Part shown: positions 1 to 8,490 of the stretch, in pieces | Layout: every line of letters begins with the position of its first letter | Numbering within the stretch: position 1 is the stretch's first letter | Source of the DNA: Collinsella aerofaciens | GTDB lineage: Bacteria; Actinomycetota; Coriobacteriia; Coriobacteriales; Coriobacteriaceae | Reading direction: 5' to 3' | Length of the DNA: 64,000 nt | Assembly (NCBI RefSeq): GCF_902364945.1 | Contig: NZ_CABJFS010000011.1 | Span: 17,422-81,421 of the forward strand | Made by a program: the position numbers and the translations under genes | Notes under the pieces: model-generated | Told to the model about the DNA's origin: nothing | Database searches by the model: none | What the model saw: only the letters and a program-made list of their open reading frames with translations

Positions 1-745
1 CGTTCGCCGACTCATACCTGCCAAGAAATTCCTTGGACTCCACCTGCCCCACAAGGTAGTCCAACGGAAATCGGCCCTCGCCATCTCCCGTGACCTTGAT
101 GAGCGCGACCAGCTTAAAGACGTTGTTTATCTTAAGGTAGCGGCGCGGAGCCGTGGGATCCCCACCCGGCGCAAATGTGCCGGCAAGGCACTCCAAAAGG
201 AACAGGATTCCAATAATCGCTCGGAGCAGCAGATCGCTCGCGTTGTCCCAAAACGGGTCGTTCCTAAAGCTGCGCCCATCAGGATCGACCCCCTCCATGA
301 TTGCCGCCACTGTGGTGGGGATATCCTCGACATCCATCACGTAACGCAGAGGGTCGTATCCGGCCGACCGCTCGGGATTAACAGTATCGAGAACCGTTAC
401 CTCGTAGCCGTCCTCTTCAAAGCCTTTCCCCGTACGGCGCAGCAGCTCACCCTTGGTGTCTGTGACCACATAACAGCATTCGTGGTGATTGAGCAGGTTG
501 GGCAAAACGAAACTCGCCGTTTTGCCGCTGCCGGTTCCGCCAAAGACAAACACGTTGTTGGACACGCTCGTCTCCCAGTGCTTATCGCCCTCGTAAAAAG
601 CAACCGTGGCACCGTGCGCCAAGATCACATCGCGCTGCTCATCGCCGGACGACAGCGCCTGCATTTCCTCCTTGGTCGCCCACTTCTTGGCTTGATACTC
701 CGTTTGCTGTGCGGCCTCGTAGCCGTACATCTTAATGACCGACAT
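1..745 (-). CDS. Type IV secretion coupling protein (VirD4/TraG-like), N-terminal part
   Basis: Reads off the window edge, so only about 248 N-terminal residues are present. The sequence shows a Walker A motif GGTGSGKT at residues 69-76 followed by SFVLPNLL and then VVTDTKGELLRRTG, the arrangement seen in VirD4/TraG ATPases that recruit DNA-relaxase substrates to a conjugation channel. No N-terminal membrane helices are visible, as in the soluble TraG-like forms of Gram-positive elements. The start at 745 has a good ribosome site (AAGAAAGGGG). The gene lies 38 bases downstream of the 784-1701 gene on the same strand and is probably co-transcribed. It implies that an integrative conjugative element continues to the left of the window. 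Confidence 0.8.
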   Translation of the reverse strand, partial: MSVIKMYGYEAAQQTEYQAKKWATKEEMQALSSGDEQRDVILAHGATVAFYEGDKHWETSVSNNVFVFGGTGSGKTASFVLPNLLNHHECCYVVTDTKGELLRRTGKGFEEDGYEVTVLDTVNPERSAGYDPLRYVMDVEDIPTTVAAIMEGVDPDGRSFRNDPFWDNASDLLLRAIIGILFLLECLAGTFAPGGDPTAPRRYLKINNVFKLVALIKVTGDGEGRFPLDYLVGQVESKEFLGRYESAN

Positions 746-783
746 GTCACGGCCCCTTTCTTGTCGATGGTTCTGCGTAGTTG

Positions 784-1701
784 CTAGGAAATACGGCCGA
801 TGCCTTCGCCCTCCTTGGGGCTTGTCGCGCATGGCAACTTGACCGCGCCGTCAATCAGTCGCTCGGCCTGCGCCACATAGCTCTCGCGCGCCACGGTTGA
901 GACCGTCCCGTCGCGCAGATACGCAAGCAACGACTCGATCATCAGCTTGTCGAGCAGGTCGTATCCCTTGGCCTGAGCGTAGTTGAGGGTGTAGCGGTCC
1001 CGAAGCCTCTGTACCTTGGTTGCCAAATCGGTTTCCATCTTTTCCTCCCTGTAATAAAAGTTCTGCCGATTGTCCGAAAGCGCCTCAAACGGGCGTTTGA
1101 CACATAGCTCGAAGTTGAAACGCGAACTCGCATCGAATACGCGTTGCTGAATCACGCGGTAACGTTCGAAAAACATGACGGCATCGTCTTCGTCCGCCGT
1201 AAATCCATGCGATCCATCGCGATGCACGTGGTCGCTGGGTCTTTTGTAGTCGATGCTTCGCACAAAGCGAGACGGAATGCGTCCCCCTTTTTCGGACGAG
1301 TACTTCATACCTGTCGAAACCTGCTCAAACATGAGCACGCCGCTCGATTTAAAGCGCGGATTGCTTCCGTGCCGAAACAGGCTAATTAAGATGGCCATGC
1401 AGCGCATACAGTTATCGCGCTGGGGAAAGTACAGCGACAGCAAAGCGAGCGCCGCCGCGGCCAAAAGCTCGCGAGCCTCGTGCACATCGTCTCGATACTG
1501 CTCGGGCACCAGCCCGGGAATATCGGGTGAATGCTTTTCCAGTACGCCAACAAGCGCCTTAGCGAGGCGTTCAACGTTCTCCTCACCGCAGTACGGATAC
1601 GGAAACGGCTTCTCTGCCTTCACGTTCTTTTCGCACATGCCACGGAGGTCTTCGTCGAGCGTGTTGAGGAATACCTCATAAATGTTGTCTTCGTTCTTCA
1701 T
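784..1701 (-). CDS. Hypothetical protein upstream of the coupling-protein gene
   Basis: 305 residues, soluble and mixed in charge, preceded by the ribosome site GGAAGAAG. I do not recognise a named domain. A segment around residues 80-112 (alanine- and leucine-rich, then LSLYFPQRDNCMRCMAILI) loosely recalls the all-alpha region of TraG/VirD4 proteins that follows the first ATPase block, but this is only an impression. Position directly upstream of the coupling protein in the same operon suggests a role in the same conjugative element. The C terminus is unusually rich in small and charged residues. Real gene with high confidence; function unknown. Confidence 0.6.
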   Translation of the reverse strand: MKNEDNIYEVFLNTLDEDLRGMCEKNVKAEKPFPYPYCGEENVERLAKALVGVLEKHSPDIPGLVPEQYRDDVHEARELLAAAALALLSLYFPQRDNCMRCMAILISLFRHGSNPRFKSSGVLMFEQVSTGMKYSSEKGGRIPSRFVRSIDYKRPSDHVHRDGSHGFTADEDDAVMFFERYRVIQQRVFDASSRFNFELCVKRPFEALSDNRQNFYYREEKMETDLATKVQRLRDRYTLNYAQAKGYDLLDKLMIESLLAYLRDGTVSTVARESYVAQAERLIDGAVKLPCATSPKEGEGIGRIS

Positions 1702-1911
1702 GGATGCTTCTTCCTGTCCGGTTGCAAATGTTTGTCGGTAAGTTTGTTCTAAGTTTTAGAATGTTCTGAGGCATAGGTAGTAGTTATTGACCTAACCTGC
1801 TGCTTCGTAAGTGAAATTGCCCTGCTCGATAGCGCAGTTTGCCTAAAGGCTGTATAGCGGTTGTATCAAGCAGTTAATATTGAGTTGGCTTTGGATTGCT
1901 TCGAGGATAGC

Positions 1912-1923
1912 ACAGTGCACTGT
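1912..1923. promoter_or_regulatory. Perfect 12-bp palindrome in a divergent intergenic region
   Basis: ACAGTGCACTGT lies in the 289-base AT-rich gap between the divergently transcribed 784-1701 and 1991-3430 genes. It could be an operator for a dimeric regulator acting on either gene. An AT-rich stretch with TAATATAAA sits just before the 1991 gene and may be its -10 region. Nothing else is recognised in this gap. Confidence 0.35.
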
Positions 1924-1990
1924 TCTCGTCATTAGAAATTTTCATTTTTTTCTGCTAATATAAACCCACTGAGAAGAAAGGGCTCTATAC

Positions 1991-3430
1991 ATGCGTGAAA
2001 CTACATCATCATTGCCACGCCTCACCGCCGCCGCCCTCTCGCGCGCGCTTAACCTGGAACAAGGCAGTCGCCTGCTCACTGTCCGTCTGCCTGGCGCTGT
2101 GGATGCCGAAGATCTCGCTAAGTGCTTTACCCTAAACGGTAACGGCGTGCCCGATATTAGTGAGCTTGAACCTGGAAAGCAGAATGCAAGCGATGATGAT
2201 GCAGCGCCGGTGTTTGTCGATGCATCAAACTACTACCGCGCAAATAAGCACGATATCGAAAAAGACAGTGCCGCGCTCATCGATTATTTGGAGCCTGGCT
2301 ACCTTGATTTTTGCGACTGGGGTCCTTTTATTTGGTGCCTGTATGCTCTCGCCCTTTCGGGCCGCACTCGAGCAGCCGTGGTACTTCCCGCCGATTTACT
2401 TGATAAAGCTGAACAAGCACGCACGATTTTGATACGCGAAGGGCTCATCGAGAGCGTCGTTTATTTGCCACTTTCCGAGCCCAGGCCCTACATGACAAGC
2501 GCGCTCCTCATACTGTCTTCAGGAAATCGCAGCGTTGCATTTCGCAGCGCAATTGAGCCCGGACCGCGTTTTCAATATGTGACTAAAACATCGTATTACT
2601 CTGATATCACCTTTTCTATCTCTCCTGACTGGGCCCGCATTGATACCAATACGCCAAGATCGACGCCAATCGAAACGTCCACTTTTGCCACGCGCGAGCT
2701 GCTCCAACACCACGCCGCTCTCTCAAAAGGCAAAATCAGCCTCATCGCCATCACCCGAAACTACAGCGCCACACTCGGTGACTCTTTTACGCGAGTCGCG
2801 CCATTCATGCCCCGCGAGAGCACGACATCGAACGACATTGACGCAGTCGAGGTGCGCCGAATCTCATCTCAAGATTTTCAGGACGGCAATCTTCTGCCCG
2901 TAGATGCTTCAGATAATCAAAATAGCTCGGATTCTAAATTCGTAAAGGTGGACCCCAGCGTTCTCGATCGTTATGAGCTCCGCGCTGGAGATATCGTCAT
3001 GCCGCGCATGCTGGGTCGCTACGGCGCGTCCAACCTGCTCGTCGTCAGCTCCGATGACGCTAAGCAGCATCTGGTTGCTTCGCATAACACCACCGTCATT
3101 CGCCCGTCATTCCAAACGATGACCGAAGATGAGCGCGTAGTGTTTTCGGAGATAATTGTTGGATACCTTACCGAAGGCCACGGGGCGCAGCTGATTCAAG
3201 CATTAACTGAAGCAGCCAGCATCCGCGCCATCCGTCCTAGCGACCTGTTTGAGATCGAAGTCCCGCCGGCGCTCGACCCGCGCACACGCGAGTATAGCGA
3301 ATCCATCAACCGCTTTGCCGAGGTCGTAAGGACAAAGAAACAAGCCGAGGCCACTGTCGCCCAAGCCCAGCGCGACCTCGAAGGCGCAAAAAAGGCCGTC
3401 ACCCAGGTGGTCGACCAGACCTGCGAATAG
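1991..3430 (+). CDS. Degenerate HsdM-like methylase domain joined to an HsdS-like recognition domain
   Basis: 479 residues. The middle (about 115-180: FIWCLYALALSGRTRAAVVLP, then a YMTSALLIL strand) resembles the part of type I N6-adenine methylases (HsdM) that follows the catalytic loop. However, no NPP(F/Y) catalytic motif and no clear SAM-binding glycine motif can be found. The C-terminal third (LRAGDIVMPRMLGRYG about residues 333-348, then ASHNTTVIRP and a long helical tail) resembles an HsdS target-recognition half-domain with its coiled-coil arm. Ribosome site AGAAAGGG before the ATG. No HsdR, intact HsdM or second HsdS is adjacent. It may be a DNA-recognition protein of a defence or mobile element rather than an active methylase. 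Identity of the halves is inferred from pattern only. Confidence 0.55.
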   Translation: MRETTSSLPRLTAAALSRALNLEQGSRLLTVRLPGAVDAEDLAKCFTLNGNGVPDISELEPGKQNASDDDAAPVFVDASNYYRANKHDIEKDSAALIDYLEPGYLDFCDWGPFIWCLYALALSGRTRAAVVLPADLLDKAEQARTILIREGLIESVVYLPLSEPRPYMTSALLILSSGNRSVAFRSAIEPGPRFQYVTKTSYYSDITFSISPDWARIDTNTPRSTPIETSTFATRELLQHHAALSKGKISLIAITRNYSATLGDSFTRVAPFMPRESTTSNDIDAVEVRRISSQDFQDGNLLPVDASDNQNSSDSKFVKVDPSVLDRYELRAGDIVMPRMLGRYGASNLLVVSSDDAKQHLVASHNTTVIRPSFQTMTEDERVVFSEIIVGYLTEGHGAQLIQALTEAASIRAIRPSDLFEIEVPPALDPRTREYSESINRFAEVVRTKKQAEATVAQAQRDLEGAKKAVTQVVDQTCE

Positions 3431-3451
3431 CGCATAGGCAGTAGAAACGTC

Positions 3452-3490
3452 TTAAGCCGGCGACAGGAACTAATTCTGCCGCCGGCTTAA
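3452..3490. terminator. Hairpin between convergent genes
   Basis: An 11-bp stem (TTAAGCCGGCG with its exact complement CGCCGGCTTAA) with a 17-base loop sits between the end of the 1991-3430 gene and the end of abiEii, which face each other. There is no long T tract on either side, so it is a probable bidirectional terminator of modest strength. Confidence 0.55.
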
Positions 3491-3499
3491 CTATCTAGC

Positions 3500-4390
3500 C
3501 TATTCCCATCCCGTGGTCTGAGGATTCCATTTGCACACATTCGCCGAATGATTAAAGCACGGTGTATACAACCGATTGACGACCTCTTCTGCCCCAGCAA
3601 TGTTCCCCGCGAGATCAAGTACCCCCGCCTGCCTCGCCATCTTTACGTACTGTGCAGAACCATTTTGTTTCCACCAGAGAGGCGCCACGAACTCTTCCGG
3701 CATTGCCACTTTGCGGGCAGACGCTTCTTTCTCGACCCTCTCGACAAGCGTAGCCCCATCGACGAAGCAAGTTTTCGCGTACACCAAGATGTCGACTATA
3801 TCCTTGATTCGCGATGAAGCACGGCCCTCATGCATCTCTATCATTGCGAGCAATTTATCTGCAAGGGCACTCTCCACTCGGCATACTCGATAGTCGCAGA
3901 CTGGGAGCCCCTCGATATTCAGACGATCGATCGGCGCAAGAACCTCAGGCTCAAGTCCCCGCACTTCATCAATTACCAAGTCAATTGAAATTGGCTGTAG
4001 CTTCTTGGTTCCCATAAAGGGGGTGAACCACACCTTCGCACCGCACCGATACTCATCTTCTTCTTTGATTTGCTCTGCACGATCAAAGACGAACGAAACG
4101 AAATCCTCCAGATCAATCGAAGCAGCCTGCACCAGATCGACAATAGCCTCTTCGAGACTCTCCTCTTGAGCAACCAAGTCAATATCTCTTGTGACACGTG
4201 CATCGAGTGTTCGCGCCAGGACGCTTTGACCGCCCTTGAGCACAAAGCTGCCGTCATCTTCTGAAAAAACGCGACATAGGAAGCGATGAAAGTAGAAACC
4301 GACGATTGCCCGATTAGTATCCATTGGTGATTCTCTTGCGGCATTCCTAACAGCCATCTCCAATGCGGCAGGCGTTTTGTACTTCACCAT
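3500..4390 (-). CDS. abiEii: AbiEii-type nucleotidyltransferase toxin
   Basis: 296 residues. The signature FVLKGGQSVLARTLDARVTRDIDL (residues about 47-70) has the KGG...R...R.TRDID pattern of AbiEii/AbiGii nucleotidyltransferases, with the DID acidic pair of the active site. The later ADKLLAMIEMHEGRASSRIKDIVDI segment (K...R..KD..D) is also typical. Family members are toxins of type IV toxin-antitoxin systems that modify tRNA or related targets and give abortive phage infection. The ATG has a GGAGG site and lies 15 bases after the abiEi stop, the usual antitoxin-then-toxin order. It neighbours conjugation and restriction-like genes, fitting an accessory region. Confidence 0.85.
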   Translation of the reverse strand: MVKYKTPAALEMAVRNAARESPMDTNRAIVGFYFHRFLCRVFSEDDGSFVLKGGQSVLARTLDARVTRDIDLVAQEESLEEAIVDLVQAASIDLEDFVSFVFDRAEQIKEEDEYRCGAKVWFTPFMGTKKLQPISIDLVIDEVRGLEPEVLAPIDRLNIEGLPVCDYRVCRVESALADKLLAMIEMHEGRASSRIKDIVDILVYAKTCFVDGATLVERVEKEASARKVAMPEEFVAPLWWKQNGSAQYVKMARQAGVLDLAGNIAGAEEVVNRLYTPCFNHSANVCKWNPQTTGWE

Positions 4391-4405
4391 GTCCTCCGTT
4401 TCGCA

Positions 4406-5029
4406 TTACCCGTTCAGTACCATCAGCAAAGGCGCCATCAGCTCGCGTCGTTTGGCGGTTTTAGAGTTCTCCTCTACAAGATCCTTCAGCCGTTGTATAT
4501 CGAGTCCACGTCCAAGCGCGTCGTGATAGGCATCGATAATTAATGAGGGATCCTCGCAATCGAGGCAAAGATCGACAAGCGTGCGCTCGGGTTTAGTTAC
4601 CGGCAGGCCGTCGAGCCAAACGATGTCCCGCTCAGCAATCTCGCGCTTTACAAAAGAAAGGGATTCGTTTCTTGTATTGATACGCATGGGCGCGGTCATC
4701 CTGTAGGGGGACAGATAGAAATCGCCCATTTGCTGTAGGTTCGCCGCTGTCGTACCGCTCACGGCGATGCCATCCCACTGACGTTTTCTCTCCCACGCGC
4801 AAAGGGAGGGATTGGTGAGCTTCCAAAAGGCGTTGAGTTCGTCGGTGTCTCGGCGCTGCGTTCCAGACATCCGGTAGGCGCCGTGGCATATCCGTTCAAG
4901 ACGCCCTGCGCGGCATGAGTGCGCCAGCGCATCTCGAGAAATGTCCATGCGAGCCGCCTGGGCTGTGGTGAACACGCCCTCGCTCTCGGAAAGCTCGCTT
5001 ATCGCCGCTATGTTGCTAAAGTACTTCAT
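4406..5029 (-). CDS. abiEi: AbiEi-type antitoxin and autoregulator
   Basis: 207 residues from the chosen start. The N terminus (SESEGVFTTAQAARMDISRDALAHSCRAG, about 11-39) is the winged-helix AbiEi domain that binds the operon's own operator; the LERICHGAYRM strand follows. The C-terminal part (LPVTKPERTLVDLCLDCEDPSLIIDAYHDAL) is the AbiEi C-domain pattern. It neutralises the partner nucleotidyltransferase and represses the pair. Longer versions starting at 5053 or 5080 are possible, but a strong promoter (TTGCAA, 16 bases, TACAAT) ends 6 bases before 5029. Transcription would therefore begin on or next to this ATG, giving a leaderless message. Confidence 0.8.
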   Translation of the reverse strand: MKYFSNIAAISELSESEGVFTTAQAARMDISRDALAHSCRAGRLERICHGAYRMSGTQRRDTDELNAFWKLTNPSLCAWERKRQWDGIAVSGTTAANLQQMGDFYLSPYRMTAPMRINTRNESLSFVKREIAERDIVWLDGLPVTKPERTLVDLCLDCEDPSLIIDAYHDALGRGLDIQRLKDLVEENSKTAKRRELMAPLLMVLNG

Positions 5030-5035
5030 GCTGCA

Positions 5036-5063
5036 ATTGTAGGATATTTTCATACTTTTGCAA
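5036..5063 (-). promoter_or_regulatory. Promoter of abiEi-abiEii, probably leaderless
   Basis: Read on the minus strand: TTGCAA, a 16-base spacer, TACAAT, then TGCAGC and the ATG at 5029. The last base of the -10 box is seven bases from the A of the start codon, the normal distance to a transcription start. No Shine-Dalgarno sequence precedes this ATG. Confidence 0.6.
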
Positions 5064-5148
5064 CGTGATTTTTGATCCATTAGATCCGTTTGCCTTGTTT
5101 ACCCCATTTCTGACGCCGTTTTGCACCGGCACCCCATCCCCCGCTATT

Positions 5149-5328
5149 GAGGTCTAATACTTTTCCGCGAAGTGAACGGCTGTTTTTGGACCCCTGAAAC
5201 ATCCGCATTTTTCGGCGGCAAAATCGTGGGATTTCCGCATTGAAACCGCAGGAAGCGGCACCTCTAAAGTGTCGATGCTTCGGGGGTCCGTTTTCACTCA
5301 TTCACTTCTCGGAAAAGTATTAGACCTC
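5149..5328. repeat. Palindromic element family A, copy 1
   Basis: 180-bp element with a perfect 18-bp terminal inverted repeat (begins GAGGTCTAATAC, ends GTATTAGACCTC). Pairing continues imperfectly inward through CGAAGTGAA and GGACCCC blocks. Copy 2 is at 8213-8394. The interiors are clearly related, but the outer 12 bases are different in the two copies while fully self-complementary in each. A 73-codon open frame inside it on the minus strand is a by-product of the palindrome. The remaining 5329-5438 holds no feature I can support. Confidence 0.85.
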
Positions 5329-5438
5329 GCTATCAGCTATCCCAAAGATCAGACCGCCCCTCCTTCACGCCACGCAAAACCTGCCTTTTCTGCCCCTGCC
5401 CGCCTCCGCACCACCCAAAAACTCATCCAACATTAATC

Positions 5439-5466
5439 TTGGCTCAAGAATCGCTTAATCTATAAC
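5439..5466 (+). promoter_or_regulatory. Probable promoter of the DUF4342/two-component operon
   Basis: TTGGCT, a 16-base spacer and TATAAC precede the DUF4342 gene by about 120 bases. The long leader between them is GC-rich and holds no recognised riboregulator. Confidence 0.45.
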
Positions 5467-5584
5467 CTGCACTATAGAGTTCGACCAAGAGCGGGGCGGC
5501 GCCGCGCAACGCAGGCCGCCGAACGCAACGCTCGCGCCCGGGCAGATCGCCTGGCGTCGCGCCCATCGAACGAAAGGACAGGTC

Positions 5585-6127
5585 ATGGACGACCTCGAAA
5601 AAGTTGAAACCATCCGCACCAAGTGCAACGTGAGCTACACCGATGCCAAGGCCGCGCTCGACGCCGCCGACGGCAACGTCCTGGACGCCATCATTTTGCT
5701 CGAGTCGCAGGGCAAGACGCAGACCACGTCGGCGCACGCCGCCACCGAGTCCGCGCCAGCCGACGAGCCCTCGGCTGAGATGGTCGCCGCGCAGGTCGCC
5801 TACGAAAAGTCGAGCGAAAAGACCGACTTCTCCAAGAAGATGGACAGCGTGTGGGAGTACCTCAAAAAGCTCTTCCGTCTGAGCCTGGACACCAAGTTTA
5901 TCGCCACGCGCCGCGACGCGATCATCCTCAACATTCCCATCCTGATTCCCATCGTCGCCCTGTTTGCCTGGGGCGCCACGATATGGCTGATGCTGCTTGG
6001 CTTGTTCTTTGGCATGCGCTACCGCATCGATAGCGACGGCGACGTGCCCGGCAGCATCAACAACCTGATGGACAGCGCTGCCAATGCCGCGGACGACATC
6101 AAGCAAAATCTGAACGACGACAAGTAA
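5585..6127 (+). CDS. DUF4342 / UBA-like domain membrane protein
   Basis: 180 residues. The N terminus (LEKVETIRTKCNVSYTDAKAALDAADGNVLDAIILLE, about 4-40) is a DUF4342-like UBA-type three-helix domain. An acidic, alanine-rich linker follows. A hydrophobic hairpin of about 115-140 (ILNIPILIPIVALFAWGATIWLMLLGLFFGM) suggests one or two membrane segments, and the tail is short and polar. Ribosome site GAAAGGACAGG. The gene ends 18 bases before the response regulator, so it is the first gene of a three-gene operon and may work with that two-component system. The molecular role of DUF4342 is not known to me. Confidence 0.75.
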   Translation: MDDLEKVETIRTKCNVSYTDAKAALDAADGNVLDAIILLESQGKTQTTSAHAATESAPADEPSAEMVAAQVAYEKSSEKTDFSKKMDSVWEYLKKLFRLSLDTKFIATRRDAIILNIPILIPIVALFAWGATIWLMLLGLFFGMRYRIDSDGDVPGSINNLMDSAANAADDIKQNLNDDK

Positions 6128-6145
6128 TCGCAGACGGGGGCACGT

Positions 6146-6916
6146 ATGGCACGGATCCTGATTGTAGAGGACGAGGAGAAAATCGCCCGCTTTGTGACGC
6201 TCGAGCTGGAGCACGAGGGCTACCAGGTGGAGCACGCCGCCGATGGCCGCACCGCCGTTGACCTAGCGCTGGAGCGCGACTACGATCTGATTCTGCTCGA
6301 TGTACTGCTGCCGCAGCTCAACGGCATGGAGGTGCTGCGGCGTGTCCGCAAGCACAAGGATGTGCCGGTGATCATGGTCACCGCGCGCGATGCCGTGATG
6401 GACAAGGTGGCCGGGCTCGACGCCGGTGCTGACGATTACCTGACCAAGCCGTTTGCCATTGAGGAGCTGTTCGCACGGATCCGCGTGGCGCTAAAGCGCT
6501 CGGAGGCTGTGCGGACGGCTTCGGGCGTTGGCGGCGTTGGGGCGGGCGGTGCGGGCGGGTGCGCCGTTGCGATACCCCCAGCTGGCGACTCGGCCAAGAC
6601 CTCTGCCTCGCCCTCCCCCACCGCGCTCACCGTGGGCTCGGTTGCGCTCGATCCCGACCGCCGCGAAGTCACGGTCGGCGGCTCGCCCATCGTGCTGACC
6701 GCCCGCGAGTTCGATGTCCTCGCCCTGCTTATGACGCATGCCGGCACCGTGCTCACGCGCGAGCGCATTGCGCACGAGGCGCTAGGCTACGACTATGTGG
6801 GCGACACCAACAACGTCGACGTGCACATCGCGCACCTGCGTGCCAAGATCGAAGACGCCGGCGGTGCCCGCATCATCCAGACCGTGCGCGGGGTGGGCTA
6901 TGTCTGCCGCGCGTAA
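6146..6916 (+). CDS. OmpR-family response regulator
   Basis: 256 residues. The receiver domain (1-117) has the acidic pocket E8/D9, the phosphoacceptor D52 in LILLDVLLP, the conserved T in MVTARD and the K in LTKPF. A glycine/alanine/proline-rich linker of about 35 residues follows (120-155), longer than in most family members. The C-terminal winged helix (about 160-256: LTAREFDVLALLMTHAGTVLTRERI, ending TVRGVGYVC) binds DNA. The stop codon overlaps the kinase start by 17 bases, so the two are translationally coupled. The target genes are not evident. Confidence 0.93.
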   Translation: MARILIVEDEEKIARFVTLELEHEGYQVEHAADGRTAVDLALERDYDLILLDVLLPQLNGMEVLRRVRKHKDVPVIMVTARDAVMDKVAGLDAGADDYLTKPFAIEELFARIRVALKRSEAVRTASGVGGVGAGGAGGCAVAIPPAGDSAKTSASPSPTALTVGSVALDPDRREVTVGGSPIVLTAREFDVLALLMTHAGTVLTRERIAHEALGYDYVGDTNNVDVHIAHLRAKIEDAGGARIIQTVRGVGYVCRA

Positions 6917-8195
6917 CGACGAGGCTAAGCGCGTCACCTCCATCGCCCGCGCCATCAACTGGAGCTATATGTGGCGCCGCTTGGTGAGCTACGTCTGGCT
7001 GGATCTGTTACTGCTGCTTGTTGCGGCGGCGATCCTCGTCTATGGCTACAACCAGACGCTGCCCGATGGCGCGTTTACCGCGGGATGGATCCCCAGCGCC
7101 AGCGTTCACGGCATGTCACTGACGCCCGCGCGCGGCTGGGACCTGACAACGCTCACCTATACCGTCGAGTTTGCGCGCACCACCAAGACCTTCCCCCTCG
7201 CGCAGGACCTCGTCGCGCTATGGCCTCTCTACCTTGTCGTTGTGGGTTGGCAGGTCATCAGCGTGCTCAACATGCTCGGCGGCGCCCGCCGCGTGCGCCG
7301 CACTATGGCGCCGCTCAACGACCTGGCCTTGCGTGTGGACGAGCTCGGCCGCATGCAGCTCGCCGGCGGCAAGATGGAAACGCTGGAGCAGGCCATCGAG
7401 CGCGCAAGCGTCGACTCGCCGAGCGTCACCACCGGCGACGCCGACCTGGCGAGCATCGAGGTCGCACTCAACCGCCTGCTGCGCCAGATGCAAGAGGCAA
7501 AGCTGCAGCAGATGCGCTTTGTCAACGATGCGAGTCACGAGCTGCGCACGCCCATCGCGGTGATTCAGGGTTACGTGAACATGCTCGACCGCTGGGGCAA
7601 AGACGACCCGGACGTGCTGGCAGAATCCATCACCTCGCTCAAAGCCGAAAGCGAGCATATGCAGGAGCTCGTGGAGCAGCTGCTGTTTTTGGCACGCGGC
7701 GATGCCGGGCGCACGGTCCTGCGGCGTGCGAATACCAACCTGGCCGCACTGGTCGGCGAGGTATGCGAGGAATCGCAGATGATCGATGCCGCGCACACAT
7801 ATCGACTGGCGTACGATGCCGCACTTACCAGCGACCCGCGCTGCGACGCGCCCGTTGACGTGGCGCTCGTGAAGCAGGCTCTGCGCGTGATCGTGCAGAA
7901 CGCCGCCAAGTATTCGGACGCGGGCACATCCATCTCGTTTGGCGTGACGCCGGATGCGGGCGCGGGCACGATCGACATAAGTGTTGAGGACGAGGGTATC
8001 GGCATGAACCAGGAATCCGCAGCTCACGCGTTTGAACGGTTCTATCGCGCCGACAACGCACGCGATGCCGGCGCGCAGGGCTCGGGTCTGGGGCTCGCCA
8101 TTGCCAAGTGGATCGTCGACAGCCATGGCGGTGTCATCGGCGTGACCTCAGTCGAGGGCGTCGGCAGCCGCTTTACGATTCGCCTGCCGCGGTAG
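6900..8195 (+). CDS. Sensor histidine kinase partner of the response regulator
   Basis: 431 residues from the ATG at 6900, which follows a GGGGTGGG site inside the regulator gene. Two membrane segments (about 28-50 and 107-125) enclose an extracytoplasmic loop of about 55 residues, then a HAMP-like region. The HisKA block NDASHELRTPIAVIQGY carries the phosphorylated H213. The ATPase domain has N (VIVQNAAKYSD), G1 (VEDEGIGM), F (FERFYRAD) and G2 (GSGLGLAIAKWIV) boxes. All catalytic boxes are intact. The small sensor loop gives no hint of the signal. Arrangement resembles the ArlS/CssS class. Confidence 0.92.
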   Translation: MSAARNDEAKRVTSIARAINWSYMWRRLVSYVWLDLLLLLVAAAILVYGYNQTLPDGAFTAGWIPSASVHGMSLTPARGWDLTTLTYTVEFARTTKTFPLAQDLVALWPLYLVVVGWQVISVLNMLGGARRVRRTMAPLNDLALRVDELGRMQLAGGKMETLEQAIERASVDSPSVTTGDADLASIEVALNRLLRQMQEAKLQQMRFVNDASHELRTPIAVIQGYVNMLDRWGKDDPDVLAESITSLKAESEHMQELVEQLLFLARGDAGRTVLRRANTNLAALVGEVCEESQMIDAAHTYRLAYDAALTSDPRCDAPVDVALVKQALRVIVQNAAKYSDAGTSISFGVTPDAGAGTIDISVEDEGIGMNQESAAHAFERFYRADNARDAGAQGSGLGLAIAKWIVDSHGGVIGVTSVEGVGSRFTIRLPR

Positions 8196-8212
8196 GGGCG
8201 TCTCTCACGAAT

Positions 8213-8394
8213 CGAAGGTGAATGCTTTTCCGCGAAGTGAACGACCTATTTTGGACCCCCGAAGCATCCACACTTTTTGACGCCAAAACCGCAGGAAAAA
8301 CCTTACGAAACCGCAGGAAACGGTGCCTCCAAAGTGTCGATGCTCCAGGGGTCCGATTTCACTCGTTCACTTCGCGGAAAAGCATTCACCTTCG
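8213..8394. repeat. Palindromic element family A, copy 2
   Basis: 182-bp element with a perfect 32-bp terminal inverted repeat (starts CGAAGGTGAATGCTTTTCC). Its interior shares the CGCGAAGTGAACG, GGACCCC and GCAGGAAACGGTGCCTC blocks with copy 1 at 5149-5328. The outermost bases differ from copy 1 and are matched by complementary differences in the other arm. Confidence 0.88.
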
Positions 8395-8430
8395 TTTTAC
8401 GGCAGCCCGTCAGTCACCCTCTCGGCATTA

Positions 8431-8467
8431 AAAATGGGGTAAGGCCACGTGGCCTTACCCCATTTTT
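8431..8467. terminator. Bidirectional intrinsic terminator
   Basis: A perfect 18-bp palindrome (AAAATGGGGTAAGGCCAC and its complement) flanked by A and T runs lies between the histidine kinase and the convergent VOC gene. It would act as a terminator for both. Confidence 0.85.
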
Positions 8468-8490
8468 CGTTAGCTATAGCAGCCTGTGCG

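Noticed and set aside
5080..5301. 73-codon minus-strand frame overlapping family A copy 1
   Set aside because: Lies inside a palindromic repeat and extends past its end; the other copy keeps no equivalent frame.
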